From Bacteroidales bacterium (GTDB lineage: Bacteria > Bacteroidota > Bacteroidia > Bacteroidales > ML635J-15), in the NCBI GenBank assembly GCA_017651185.1, contig JAGCDJ010000043.1, forward strand, positions 1 to 64,000: a stretch of 64,000 nt of DNA, read 5' to 3'. The notes under the pieces are model-generated. The model did not search any database. It was not told the DNA's origin and worked only from the letters and a program-made list of their open reading frames with translations. Each line of letters starts with the position of its first letter. Positions within the stretch are counted from its first letter, which is position 1. Positions 25,719-34,597 of the stretch are shown piece after piece. A program made the translations under genes and the position numbers.

Positions 25719-26550
25719 TAAGTTCAATTTTAGTGTATTTGGTTGGAATCTTGAACGGGAATGTCAGTTCATCGTCAATTGTAAAATCGCTTATTGTGAA
25801 TTTCATTGTTGCGTTTACATTGCCATATTCAACATATATGTTCATGTTTTGCGGGAATAGCAGGTCAGCGTATTTGGTAAACTTGTCATATTCCACAAAG
25901 GCGTTTCGTCCGTCCTCCAAGTCTTCGAGATACAAGTTCTTAACCTTGAATGTCCCAGGTATAACTTTCATAGTCTGAATAACAGAGCCGCGTCTCTCAG
26001 CATAATTGCCGTTCGGTCGTTTTTGCTTTTTCTGAGAAACTCTCGAAACGCAATAGTACACAGAATCGACGCAAGAATTATAATCATCCTCCTTGTCGAC
26101 ATCGTTGTCCGACTGATAGCGGAAAAATTCATTTAGCAGTATCGACTGCAGGTCGTTGTACGAAAGGTCAACATTTGCAAAGTTCACAAGTGCGGAAATA
26201 TCTTCAAGGTAATATTCGTTTTTTAGACGGTTTAACACCTTTACCGAATCACTTGAAACAAGCACTCTGAAACCTTCGATATTGAACGAACGCAAACTTA
26301 TCCACAGGAGGCTATCGCGGCAGACGCGCAGATTGCCGCTAAACGAGTCGGGCGATCCTCCATTTAACGAATATTCGCACGAAAATTTGTATGTTGCCTT
26401 AGCGTATGTAGGGGCATTGGCGGTTACATTCTCTATAATTTTGGCAGAACGTAAATTCTCTTTCTTTTCGTTAGTTCCAACATTAGCAGTCCTGCACGCC
26501 CACAAGCATACCGACAGCACCAACACCAATATCAAATTCCTTCTTGCCAA
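25702..26550 (-). CDS. DUF4292-type lipoprotein (LolB-like fold family)
   Basis: A 282-residue protein with a lipoprotein signal (NLILVLVLSVCLWAC). DUF4292 proteins are widespread in Bacteroidota, usually in this TPR-DUF4292-EnvC order, and are thought to resemble LolA/LolB lipoprotein carriers. No ATG exists before the signal sequence; the frame opens with TTG one base after the TPR stop, implying translational coupling. Probably an outer-membrane or periplasmic lipoprotein; function inferred only from family and context. Confidence 0.78.
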   Translation of the reverse strand: MARRNLILVLVLSVCLWACRTANVGTNEKKENLRSAKIIENVTANAPTYAKATYKFSCEYSLNGGSPDSFSGNLRVCRDSLLWISLRSFNIEGFRVLVSSDSVKVLNRLKNEYYLEDISALVNFANVDLSYNDLQSILLNEFFRYQSDNDVDKEDDYNSCVDSVYYCVSRVSQKKQKRPNGNYAERRGSVIQTMKVIPGTFKVKNLYLEDLEDGRNAFVEYDKFTKYADLLFPQNMNIYVEYGNVNATMKFTISDFTIDDELTFPFKIPTKYTKIELNEKNR

Positions 26551-26551
26551 T

Positions 26552-28291
26552 TTATTTCAACGATTTTTTCTTTACTTTTTCTTCTATTTCACTGTTCTCA
26601 GGGTCGAGTTCCAAAGCCTTTTCCCAGTCTGCCAAAGCCTCGTCCTTCTTGCCAAGACTAAACTTTATGTCGCCACGATGGTCGTAGTAAACAGCATTGG
26701 AAACATCCTTTGCTATGGCATCGTCCATAAACTTCAATGCCTCGTCCAACTTGCCGTTCTTGTAAAGCACCCACGCGTGAGTGTCTATAAAAGTGGGACT
26801 TGACGGGTTTATTTCAACGAGATGCGTACTCATTTCCAATGCCTTGTCGAGTTTTTCGCCACGCACGGCAAGGTTATAGCTGTAATTGTTGAGCACCGAC
26901 TCGAAATCGGCATCCTTGAACAAAATATAATCGTAAACCGAATCGGCTTTGTGGTATTCCTTCAGTGCGTGGTAAGCATCGCCCTGCATGCTCAGCAAGT
27001 CAATCATTACCTGCTGGTTGTCAACGGATAGCATTGATGCATAGTCCACTGCTTTGACGACTTCGCGGAATTCCTTTTTCAGATAAGCCGCAACGACATA
27101 GAACTGGTAAACCGAAAGCACATTGGGGAACAGTTCCGATGCTTCCTTGCTGTGTTCGTAGAGTTTGTCGTAGTCCTGCAAATGATAGTCAATGTTCATC
27201 AGGTGTTCCCAAATCTCAAACGAAGACTTGTCCTCTGCCACTATGTCCGACAAATTTTGCTGTACCGACTTGTAGTCGTTGTTCATCATTGCAATGTCGG
27301 CCTTGAGTGCGCTCAATGCAATGTCGCTTGGGTATTGCCTTTCGACTATCGATGCCAATCTTTTTATCTGTACTTTTATGTAATCATCGTTCCTAGCAAT
27401 TGGAAGCAACTGGTTAAGTATCTGCATTTTGAGTTCGTATGTGAGACTTTCATCCTCGCAGTTGAACGCTTTTTCTAGCATTGCAAAATAGTTGTAGTAC
27501 TGTGCATCGGTTGCTCTGTGGTATTCGGCAAGCGACAGATATACAAGACCTTCGTCTATGTTCATCTTTTCGAGTTCGGAAAACTCCACCTTTGCCAAGT
27601 CTAACTTCTTGTTTTGGAAGTATGCCTCGGCAAGCATGGCCTTGTAGCGAAGATTTGTAGGATAGGCATCGCGCAATTTTTTCATCTCCTCGAACGATTT
27701 GTTCATGTTGCCCATCTTTTCGTACATCATTTCTTTCTGTACAGAAATAATGTCGGTGATTCCGAACTGCTTTTCGGCTTCATCGAGAACCTTTATGGCA
27801 TCCTTTGGTTTGTTCAGGCTCTGGTAGACCTTTGCCAGTTCGTAGTAATTTTCGATGTCGTTCGGGTTCGATGCTATGAGCTTGCGGTAGAGAGGAATGG
27901 TCTTTTCGTGCTGATTGCTGTACTCGTAGGTGTAAATCAGCATGTCGATGTAGGCAATGTTGTTGGTCTTGTCGTACTGCACTGCTTTTTCGGCGTAGGT
28001 CTGTGCTGCCTGATAGTCGCCGGTGGCGAACAGGATTGTTGCAATCTCGTAATATGCAGCAGGTTGGGTGTTGTCAATTGTTAGTGCACGCGTGTAGTTG
28101 CGAATGGCGGCATCGTAGTCGCCAAGATTCTTATTCTTGTTGCCCTCAAGGAAGTAAAAGCTGAAATTGAAGTCGAAAGCCTTTTCGTTTGAGGCCTTTT
28201 TGTCCGATTTCTGGACTTTTTTCTGCGGATAGCACACCGATACCGACGATATCAGCGCCAAGAGAAGCAATATTTTGCGAAAATTCAACAT
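26552..28291 (-). CDS. Secreted tetratricopeptide-repeat protein
   Basis: 579 residues with a signal peptide (MLNFRKILLLLALISSVSVC) and many TPR units across the length (NYTRALTIDNTQPAAYYEIA; WEKALELDPENSEIEEKV). TPR proteins scaffold complexes; in this operon position it probably sits in the periplasm or at the outer membrane and serves envelope biogenesis. It lies between a sugar nucleotidyltransferase and DUF4292 with gaps of one base, so it is part of a single transcript. Confidence 0.85.
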   Translation of the reverse strand: MLNFRKILLLLALISSVSVCYPQKKVQKSDKKASNEKAFDFNFSFYFLEGNKNKNLGDYDAAIRNYTRALTIDNTQPAAYYEIATILFATGDYQAAQTYAEKAVQYDKTNNIAYIDMLIYTYEYSNQHEKTIPLYRKLIASNPNDIENYYELAKVYQSLNKPKDAIKVLDEAEKQFGITDIISVQKEMMYEKMGNMNKSFEEMKKLRDAYPTNLRYKAMLAEAYFQNKKLDLAKVEFSELEKMNIDEGLVYLSLAEYHRATDAQYYNYFAMLEKAFNCEDESLTYELKMQILNQLLPIARNDDYIKVQIKRLASIVERQYPSDIALSALKADIAMMNNDYKSVQQNLSDIVAEDKSSFEIWEHLMNIDYHLQDYDKLYEHSKEASELFPNVLSVYQFYVVAAYLKKEFREVVKAVDYASMLSVDNQQVMIDLLSMQGDAYHALKEYHKADSVYDYILFKDADFESVLNNYSYNLAVRGEKLDKALEMSTHLVEINPSSPTFIDTHAWVLYKNGKLDEALKFMDDAIAKDVSNAVYYDHRGDIKFSLGKKDEALADWEKALELDPENSEIEEKVKKKSLK

Positions 28292-28292
28292 T

Positions 28293-29300
28293 CTACTTGA
28301 GTTCTAAGGTGTTGTAGTCGCCAATGCTAAGGTCGTACGACTTGCCCGAAAGTTTTGTATGGCTGCCAACCATCGAGTCGTGGATGTTCATGTTTTCGAT
28401 TGTTGTGGCTTCCTGAATCACCGAATTGCAGATTACACTTCCGCAAATTGCAGTGCCTTTTCCTACCGAAACGTATGGACCAATCACCGAATTAGCAATC
28501 TTTACATTGTCCTCTATGTGGCAAGGTGGAATAATTGTCGAATTTTCGACTACTGCCGACTTTGCAAGCAGTTCGGAACTCTTGTCGCGGGCAAGCACGC
28601 GCTGGTGGGTTGCCACGGTGATGTTCTTGTTTCCGCAGTCGAGCCACTCGTCAACTTGTGCAGGAACGAATTTTAAACCTTTGGCACGCATGTTTTCCAA
28701 TGCCGTTGTAAACTGGAATTCTCCACTCTTGCGAATGTCGTTGTCGATGAGGTACTGGAGTTCCTTCTGCAATGTTTCGCCAGACTTGAAGTAGTAAATA
28801 CCTATTATGGCGAGGTCGGAAACAAACTGCTTTGGTTTTTCCTCGAAACCGGAAATAACACCGTTGGCATCGGTTGTTACCACTCCGTATGCTTCGGGAT
28901 GTTCAACCTTCTGCACCCAGATGATGCTGTCGGCATCGGCAGAAATCTTAAAGTTGGCGAAGAACAATGTGTCGGCAAAAGCCACAACAACCTTGTCGTC
29001 GAGCGATTCTGATGCGCACCAAATTGCATGTGCGGTACCAAGAGCTTCTTTCTGGTAATATATCTTCGGAGCAGCACCAACACTGCGTGCGATATTGCAA
29101 AGTTCATCTTCTACCTTCTTGCCGAAATTTCCGATTACAAAAGCAATTTCATCAATTGGTTCCTCGCAAATCTGTGCGATTCCTTCAACCAAACGCTGTA
29201 CTATAGTTTTGCCAGCCAACACGATAAGTGGCTTTGGAACTGTGAGTGTATGCGGACGCATGCGCGTGCCCATACCTGCCATTGGGATTACAATCTTCAT
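28293..29300 (-). CDS. Sugar-phosphate nucleotidyltransferase
   Basis: 335 residues. The N-terminus MKIVIPMAGMGTRMRPHTLT followed by VPKP is the nucleotide-binding signature of the family, which makes NDP-sugars from sugar 1-phosphates. A left-handed β-helix-like tail is suggested by the hexad-rich C-terminus (AICGSVICNSVIQEATTIEN). First gene of the operon with its own -7 box. The sugar is not determined; glucose or mannose 1-phosphate are the usual choices. Confidence 0.87.
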   Translation of the reverse strand: MKIVIPMAGMGTRMRPHTLTVPKPLIVLAGKTIVQRLVEGIAQICEEPIDEIAFVIGNFGKKVEDELCNIARSVGAAPKIYYQKEALGTAHAIWCASESLDDKVVVAFADTLFFANFKISADADSIIWVQKVEHPEAYGVVTTDANGVISGFEEKPKQFVSDLAIIGIYYFKSGETLQKELQYLIDNDIRKSGEFQFTTALENMRAKGLKFVPAQVDEWLDCGNKNITVATHQRVLARDKSSELLAKSAVVENSTIIPPCHIEDNVKIANSVIGPYVSVGKGTAICGSVICNSVIQEATTIENMNIHDSMVGSHTKLSGKSYDLSIGDYNTLELK

Positions 29301-29325
29301 AAGAATCCTAAAATTAAATAATTGA

Positions 29326-29333
29326 CAAAGGTA
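29326..29333 (-). promoter_or_regulatory. -7 box for the envelope operon
   Basis: TACCTTTG on the minus strand, 25 bases upstream of the ATG at 29300. Confidence 0.6.
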
Positions 29334-29531
29334 ATACTTATAATATATAAGTGCGTTAAGCTATTCTTATTTTTTACCAACAATGGAATGTTGTAAAAAA
29401 GGCTAATAGGCACGAAGGCTTTTTGTAAATCATCAAGTAGGATTTCGAAACATATAAGTGTAATTGTTTGAATATATGTATTCCATTAGAAAATCCACAT
29501 CTTTTTATTTTGCCATTCCCAAAAAATGTTG

Positions 29532-29539
29532 TAATTTTG
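29532..29539 (+). promoter_or_regulatory. -7 box for rplY
   Basis: TAATTTTG, 76 bases before the ATG at 29616. Confidence 0.62.
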
Positions 29540-29615
29540 CGCCCGATTTTGTTTAACTGTGCGATGGGACCGCGAGTGCGTGGCTGAGTAGTACATAAAT
29601 AATTTTATAAAAGTA

Positions 29616-30221
29616 ATGAAACATTTTGAATTGAAAGGTACAGTACGTACCGAGTTCGGCAAGAAGGCCGCAAAGCAAATCAAGAGAAGCAACAACATTC
29701 CGTGCGTAGTTTACGGCATCGAAGAGACCGTTCACTTCACAGTTGCAAGTGCTGATGTTCGCAACCTTATCTTCACTCCTGATGTAATGTTTGCAGACCT
29801 CGACCTCGACGGAAAGAAGAGAATCACTTTGCTCAAGGAAATCCAGTTTGACCCGATTTCAGACCAGGTTATCCACATCGACTTCTACGAAGTTGACCCT
29901 GCAAAGCCAGTAAAGGTCCGCATTCCTTTGAAGCTCGTTGGTAACTCAGCAGGTGTAAAGGCCGGTGGTAAGTTGAAACACAGTCTCAAGAAGATCGCTA
30001 TCAAGGGTATGATGGAAGACATTCCTAACGTATACGAAGTCAACATCGAAGACTTGAAACTTGGCGAAACCATCAGAATTAAGGACCTTAAGTCAGACAA
30101 GCTCGAATTTACCGAAAATGGTAGCACTCTTATCGCATCTGTAATGATTGCTCGTGGTGCATCTAGCGACGAAGGTTCTGAAGAAGGTGGCGAAGCTCCT
30201 GCAGAAGGTGCTGCTGAATAA
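29616..30221 (+). CDS. rplY: 50S ribosomal protein L25 (CTC/TL5 form)
   Basis: 201 residues: an N-terminal 5S-rRNA-binding L25 domain (FELKGTVRTEFGKKAAKQIK) and the C-terminal TL5 β-domain of long-form CTC proteins, ending in a Glu/Gly/Ala-rich tail. It is the usual partner of pth, which follows by 24 bases. It binds 5S rRNA in the large ribosomal subunit. Confidence 0.95.
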   Translation: MKHFELKGTVRTEFGKKAAKQIKRSNNIPCVVYGIEETVHFTVASADVRNLIFTPDVMFADLDLDGKKRITLLKEIQFDPISDQVIHIDFYEVDPAKPVKVRIPLKLVGNSAGVKAGGKLKHSLKKIAIKGMMEDIPNVYEVNIEDLKLGETIRIKDLKSDKLEFTENGSTLIASVMIARGASSDEGSEEGGEAPAEGAAE

Positions 30222-30245
30222 GCCACAAATTTCAATATCTGAATT

Positions 30246-30809
30246 GTGAAGTATCTCATCGTCGGGTTAGGAAATCCCGGAGCAGAATACAAGAATACAA
30301 GGCACAATATTGGATATACGGTGCTCGACGCTTTCGCAGAAAGCGCGGGCATCGCTTTTTTTGACAAGCGCTATGCCTATCGTGCCGAAACGAGCATAAA
30401 AGGACGTACGCTCATTCTCATAAAACCCACGACATATATGAACCTCAGTGGTAATGCTGTAAGGTACTATATGAATCAGGAGAAAATCCCTGTCGAAAAT
30501 GTATTTGTCATAGTTGATGACCTGGCTCTTCCATTCGGCACTATCCGAATAAAACCCAAGGGAAGCAGCGGCGGACACAACGGATTGCAGAACATTCAGG
30601 ACACTATCGGCACAAGTGAATATGCACGACTGAGGTTCGGCATCGGAAACGAATTTTCGCGTGGCGGACAAATAGACTTTGTGCTAGGTGAATGGACAAA
30701 GGACGAAAGCGAAAACCTCAAGTCGCGTGTCGAAGTGGCAGTAAATGCCATAAAGGACTTTCCGTTAATTGGCATTGAGCGCACAATGAACACCTATAAT
30801 AATAAATAG
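30246..30809 (+). CDS. pth: Peptidyl-tRNA hydrolase
   Basis: 187 residues, starting at GTG. Signature regions are [20 protein letters not shown] (catalytic His20) and [20 protein letters not shown] followed by HNGL. It frees tRNA from peptides dropped by ribosomes. Part of the L25-pth-psd block; the next gene starts 3 bases later. Confidence 0.96.
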   Translation: MKYLIVGLGNPGAEYKNTRHNIGYTVLDAFAESAGIAFFDKRYAYRAETSIKGRTLILIKPTTYMNLSGNAVRYYMNQEKIPVENVFVIVDDLALPFGTIRIKPKGSSGGHNGLQNIQDTIGTSEYARLRFGIGNEFSRGGQIDFVLGEWTKDESENLKSRVEVAVNAIKDFPLIGIERTMNTYNNK

Positions 30810-30812
30810 ACC

Positions 30813-31619
30813 ATGCCAGCACCTAAACCACAAAAGCAGAACTACCGCAACTTTTTCTCGCGTATGGCAGGAAAACTATCCAATGCCAAAAAACCTAAGT
30901 GGTTTATCAAAGGTGTTATCAAACTATGGAAAAAGAGATACAAGATTGATCTTTTGGAATATGTAGTTCCGCCCAATGGGTTCAAGACCTTCAATTCTTT
31001 TTTTACACGCAACCTCAAGGAAGGTTCAAGGCCTGTAGGCGAAGGACTTGTCTCTCCTGTCGATGGCTTTATTTTTGACTTTGGAAAAATCTCTGGCGAC
31101 AATAAGATATACGTTAAGTTTAAACATTACTATGTCGATGACCTCATTTGCGACGAGTATGGCGACATTGCTTCGTATGCTGTATTGTACCTTTCGCCTG
31201 CAAACTACCATCGTGTACATGCTAGTTTCGACATGGAAATCACCGATATAAGTTATTTGCCTGGCACATTGCGACCAGTAAAACCAAAAGTCGTTTACAA
31301 AAAGGACCGCGTCTATTGCCGTAACGAGCGAATAGTAATTCATGGTCAGTCGGAGTTTGGTAATTTCTATATGATTCTTGTCGGTGCGTTGTTCGTAGGC
31401 AAGACAAAATTGTCGTTCGACAGTGGTCTGCAGACCAACATTAAGAAAGGTGTTGCGTCCAAGCGAATATATGAAAATAGCATACATATAAATAAAGGTG
31501 AGGAAGTGGGTTATTTTGAAATGGGTTCAAGCGTAATTCTTTTTACAAGCGATGACCGACTTGCTAATATAAAGTTGCCGCTCAATTCACCGGTTAGAGT
31601 AGGGAACCGTCTGGCCTAG
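30813..31619 (+). CDS. psd: Phosphatidylserine decarboxylase proenzyme
   Basis: 268 residues with the family core (SPVDGFIFDFGKI, YLSPANYHRVHASFD) and the self-cleavage site EMGSSVILF near residues 236-244, where the chain splits between Gly238 and Ser239 to make the pyruvoyl group. The tripeptide is GSS, in place of the classic GST. It makes phosphatidylethanolamine at the inner membrane. It sits 3 bases after pth, so it is probably on the rplY transcript. Confidence 0.92.
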   Translation: MPAPKPQKQNYRNFFSRMAGKLSNAKKPKWFIKGVIKLWKKRYKIDLLEYVVPPNGFKTFNSFFTRNLKEGSRPVGEGLVSPVDGFIFDFGKISGDNKIYVKFKHYYVDDLICDEYGDIASYAVLYLSPANYHRVHASFDMEITDISYLPGTLRPVKPKVVYKKDRVYCRNERIVIHGQSEFGNFYMILVGALFVGKTKLSFDSGLQTNIKKGVASKRIYENSIHINKGEEVGYFEMGSSVILFTSDDRLANIKLPLNSPVRVGNRLA

Positions 31620-31735
31620 AAGGTATACAGAGGGTAAAATAGACAAATCCTATTATTGATAAATTCTCGCCATTCCAAACAGGATGGTGTTAATAAATAT
31701 TTTGGTTTCATGTTCGCAATAGGTAAGTATGTCTT

Positions 31736-31743
31736 TAATTTTG
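31736..31743 (+). promoter_or_regulatory. -7 box for the outer-membrane protein gene
   Basis: TAATTTTG followed by C, 28 bases before the ATG at 31772. Confidence 0.62.
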
Positions 31744-31771
31744 CATCGATTTTAATTAAAATTTATTCACT

Positions 31772-32644
31772 ATGAGGAAATTTTCGATTTTGTTGGTGGC
31801 ACTTGTGTTTACAGTAAACATGTTTGCCCAGGAAAATGACAAAAACGGAGAAGTCAACATGATGTCGAAGCGTGGAGAATATATCCTGCCGGTAGCAGGT
31901 GATTTTGCACTCGGAATCAATGCTCTCCCGATGGTCAACTATTTTGGAAACTTGTTCAATGGTCATGCTGGTAACAGCACGAACTTTGGAACATTCACAC
32001 ACACTCTCGTTCGTACTACTCCAATTCTTTTTGGAAAGTACTACCTTACAGACAAGACTGCCATCCGCGCAGGTTTGCTCATTGGCGTTTACAACGAAAC
32101 CAATCGTGAAAATGTCATGATGAACCAGCAGATTCCAGATCCTAAGGTAACCGTTACCGATATTATGAAGAGCACTGAAACTGATTTAGGCATTGGTGCT
32201 GACTATCTCTTCTACAGAGGTAAGGGTCGCGTTCAGGGATTCTATGGTGGTGGAATTGCTTTCAACTACACAAAAACCAAAGCTACCTACAACTATGGTA
32301 ACCTTATCACAACCGAATTCTCAGCTCCTTTCTGGTATGACTTTGCTGCTGGAACAACAACTTCTGGCGGTACACGAGTTCTTTCTCGCAGCGGTGACCG
32401 TTCATACGGTGTAATCCTCAGTGGCGTTGTTGGCGTTGAATATTTCATCGCACCTAAGATATCGATTGGTGGTGAATTCAGACTCGGTCTCTACACTGGA
32501 TACGACACTTACGGAACAACAACTGTTGAACGTTGGACTGGTACAGAAAGAGAAGTTGAAACTATGCCTAAGGCAGCAAACGACGGTAGTATTGCATTTA
32601 GAAATGCTTCAACAGGTTCATTGTTTATGATGTTCCATTTTTAA
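31772..32644 (+). CDS. Outer-membrane β-barrel protein
   Basis: 290 residues with a signal peptide (MRKFSILLVALVFTVNMFAQ). It is rich in alternating aromatic/glycine strands (RGEYILPVAGDFALGINALP, VGVEYFIAPKISIGGEFRLG) and ends FMMFHF with a terminal Phe, the usual signal for outer-membrane barrels. No further family recognised. Likely cotranscribed with the lipoprotein 34 bases downstream. Confidence 0.72.
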   Translation: MRKFSILLVALVFTVNMFAQENDKNGEVNMMSKRGEYILPVAGDFALGINALPMVNYFGNLFNGHAGNSTNFGTFTHTLVRTTPILFGKYYLTDKTAIRAGLLIGVYNETNRENVMMNQQIPDPKVTVTDIMKSTETDLGIGADYLFYRGKGRVQGFYGGGIAFNYTKTKATYNYGNLITTEFSAPFWYDFAAGTTTSGGTRVLSRSGDRSYGVILSGVVGVEYFIAPKISIGGEFRLGLYTGYDTYGTTTVERWTGTEREVETMPKAANDGSIAFRNASTGSLFMMFHF

Positions 32645-32678
32645 GAAAAATAAAGTTTAACTATAAAAAATAATAATT

Positions 32679-33149
32679 ATGAAGAAAATATTTTCAATTA
32701 TCGCAATCGCTCTTATAGGAGCATTCGTTTTGTCATCATGCAACAAGAATGACTATGAAACAGAACCTTTGAAGACCATCACAATATCTGGAACAGTTAA
32801 GGCAAACCTTGACCTTACAGCAGCAAATCCAGGTGATGCACCTAACGGCACAAAGATTATCTTCAGAATCGACGCTGAAGACCTTTGCCATCCGCAGACA
32901 ACTGATCCTACTTATTCATATAGTACTCTTCAGTACGAAGCAGAAGTATCAGGCGGTAAGTATTCTATAGAATTGCCAGCAGTTAACTTCAATGCAGTAA
33001 GTGTTGACATCGTTCCTGTTGACTTCAAGGCAAACCAGATTCAGGATGCAACAGGAGCTGTTAAAGAAAAAGTTTTCTCATCTCCATCTTACTCGATTAC
33101 AATCCAGGAAGGCGAAGTTTACTTTGAGGACATTACTTTCATAGGATAA
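32679..33149 (+). CDS. Small lipoprotein of unknown function
   Basis: 156 residues with a lipoprotein signal (IAIALIGAFVLSSC). The mature part is β-rich (TISGTVKANLDLTAANPGDA, GGKYSIELPAVNF) and looks like a carboxypeptidase-regulatory or Ig-type fold. No enzyme motif. It follows an outer-membrane protein on the same transcript, so a partner role is possible. Confidence 0.65.
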   Translation: MKKIFSIIAIALIGAFVLSSCNKNDYETEPLKTITISGTVKANLDLTAANPGDAPNGTKIIFRIDAEDLCHPQTTDPTYSYSTLQYEAEVSGGKYSIELPAVNFNAVSVDIVPVDFKANQIQDATGAVKEKVFSSPSYSITIQEGEVYFEDITFIG

Positions 33150-33169
33150 TTAAAAAAAGCATTTTATAG

Positions 33170-33196
33170 AGCCGCCCTACGAGGCGGCTTTTTTGT
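33170..33196 (+). terminator. Terminator after the small lipoprotein
   Basis: AGCCGCC / GGCGGCT stem, CTACGA loop, then a run of T. Confidence 0.92.
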
Positions 33197-33400
33197 TTTA
33201 GCACTATGATGTTCTGCACTGATTATATGCGGATGAATGTAAATTTTAAAGACTATATAGATTGTTTGATATTCAAAACATAACCTATGTTGATTGTTGT
33301 TTGTCGGATATTATAACGACCATTGTGTAGGTCGCTTGTGTAGTCTAACATTTTTCTGCCCATATTGTAATGTTATTTTGGAACTAGACGTATGGTGCAA

Positions 33401-33430
33401 AAAAAAGACTGGCGAATGCCAGTCTTTTTT
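33401..33430. terminator. Bidirectional terminator
   Basis: AAAAAAGACTGGC / GCCAGTCTTTTTT with a GAAT loop; mainly serves the minus-strand lipoprotein gene ending at 33451. Confidence 0.9.
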
Positions 33431-33450
33431 TGTTTAATAATCCTAGACTA

Positions 33451-33924
33451 TTAGTTCTTCTTGCCAATTCCGAGCTTGTTAGCTGCGTCCTTGCCTGCGT
33501 TAACAGCATCCTTTGCGCCTTCAGCAGTTTTTTGAGCAAGTTTTACAGAAGCATCTTCCATTCTCTTGTTCAAAGCTTTGAAGCGGTTCAACTGAGCATC
33601 GTTAAGATTGTCTTCTTTAATCTTGGCCTTAGCTGCTTCAGCATTGGTCTTTACTTCCTTTGCCTTGTCGATACCACCATTGTCAACGAATTCTTCGTAG
33701 CTCTTTACGAACTTTTCGTATTCGTCGAGGTACTCGTCGAAGTTAACAACGTTGTTAGTTGCTGCTGGAGCTGCTGTTGCTTCTGCTGCTGGAGCTTCTT
33801 CAACTTCTTCTACAGTTGCTTCTGCGTTCTGATCTTCTTCTGCTTCTGCTGGTTTGTCGTTGCAGGAAACAGCCATAAGTGCTACGAATAAAGCACTTGC
33901 CATAAATACTAATGTCTTTTTCAT
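33451..33924 (-). CDS. Lipoprotein with acidic/Ala linker and helical domain
   Basis: The ATG at 33924 begins MKKTLVFMASALFVALMAVS-C, a lipoprotein signal; the longer frame to 34029 has no signal and would start upstream of the promoter. 157 residues: a Glu/Ala-rich linker (~22-55) then helices containing LDEYEKFV and KALNKRMEDASVKL. The LDEYEKFV segment recurs in the secreted protein at 62578, pointing to a shared small domain. Its signal peptide is almost identical to that of the next gene upstream (34084-34512). Function unknown. Confidence 0.7.
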   Translation of the reverse strand: MKKTLVFMASALFVALMAVSCNDKPAEAEEDQNAEATVEEVEEAPAAEATAAPAATNNVVNFDEYLDEYEKFVKSYEEFVDNGGIDKAKEVKTNAEAAKAKIKEDNLNDAQLNRFKALNKRMEDASVKLAQKTAEGAKDAVNAGKDAANKLGIGKKN

Positions 33925-33956
33925 TTTAGTTGTTAAATTTAAAATTTTTACTTTCG

Positions 33957-33964
33957 CAAAGTTA
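33957..33964 (-). promoter_or_regulatory. -7 box for the lipoprotein gene
   Basis: TAACTTTG on the minus strand, 32 bases upstream of the ATG at 33924. Confidence 0.6.
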
Positions 33965-34029
33965 TTGCTTTTTTGAAAAGGACAAATAATTTTTTTTTTG
34001 TTTTTAATTTTTTTGTCTGCTATTGGCAC

Positions 34030-34059
34030 AAAAAAAGAAGACTTCCAAATAGAAGTCTT
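34030..34059 (-). terminator. Terminator of the lipocalin-like lipoprotein gene
   Basis: GAAGACTTC / GAAGTCTTC stem around a 6-base loop; on the minus strand it is followed by a run of T. Confidence 0.85.
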
Positions 34060-34083
34060 CCTTGTAAATTTGTTTTATGCTTT

Positions 34084-34512
34084 TTATTCTGCCTGCCATT
34101 TGTATTCCATTGGAACACCTGCTTCGGTGATTGTGAGCTTGTTGCCCTTAATCGAAACATTAATTTCCTTCGACATGCTGAAATCGTCGCCCTTCTGTTC
34201 GAGCTTCATTGTTTCGCCATCGAGGGTGTAGTTCCACTTTATGGTATCTGTTCCTCCGTCAAAAACATCAGGTCTTATGACGGTGCAGATGCCATCTTCT
34301 GAGAACTGGTAGGTTGTCTTGCTACCCCAGTCGTCGTTTACCCATACGCCATCGGTTAGGGCCTTGTCTTCTGCTGATTCTTCTTCTACGACTGCTTCTT
34401 CGATTAATGAATCGATTGCGTCATCGGTTGTCTCTGTTGGCGTGTTGTTGCAGGAAACAGCCATAAGTGCTACGAATAATGCACTTGCCAAAAATGCTAA
34501 TGTCTTTCTCAT
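34084..34512 (-). CDS. Lipoprotein with a lipocalin-like β-domain
   Basis: 142 residues, signal MRKTLAFLASALFVALMAVS-C, an acidic linker (~22-50) and a β-rich domain (GVWVNDDWGSKTTYQFSEDG, KGNKLTITEAG) like small lipocalin-type domains of Bacteroidota. The N-terminus differs from the neighbour at 33451-33924 by only a few residues while the mature parts are unrelated. That suggests domain swapping behind a duplicated leader. Confidence 0.68.
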   Translation of the reverse strand: MRKTLAFLASALFVALMAVSCNNTPTETTDDAIDSLIEEAVVEEESAEDKALTDGVWVNDDWGSKTTYQFSEDGICTVIRPDVFDGGTDTIKWNYTLDGETMKLEQKGDDFSMSKEINVSIKGNKLTITEAGVPMEYKWQAE

Positions 34513-34536
34513 TTCTTTTATAAATTTTTAGTAGTG

Positions 34537-34544
34537 CAAAAGTA
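34537..34544 (-). promoter_or_regulatory. -7 box for the lipocalin-like lipoprotein gene
   Basis: TACTTTTG on the minus strand, 24 bases upstream of the ATG at 34512. Confidence 0.6.
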
Positions 34545-34597
34545 GTAATTTCTTTCTGTCGTTGTTACAATTGCGTTCTAATACAATCTGCTGATTG

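Larger units (their letters stand above)
29301..29615. other. Divergent intergenic region (315 bases)
   Basis: Holds the two promoters listed separately for the nucleotidyltransferase and rplY. Otherwise AT-rich; I see no RNA gene, palindrome or small reading frame worth calling. Confidence 0.6.
33150..33450. other. Gene-free stretch between two terminators (301 bases)
   Basis: Contains the two terminators at 33170 and 33401 and about 200 AT-rich bases between them. I see no promoter, RNA or coding signal in the middle. Confidence 0.6.

Noticed and set aside
29301..29615. Possible small RNA in the divergent gap before rplY
   Set aside because: No stable hairpin with a T-run or conserved structure could be seen by eye.
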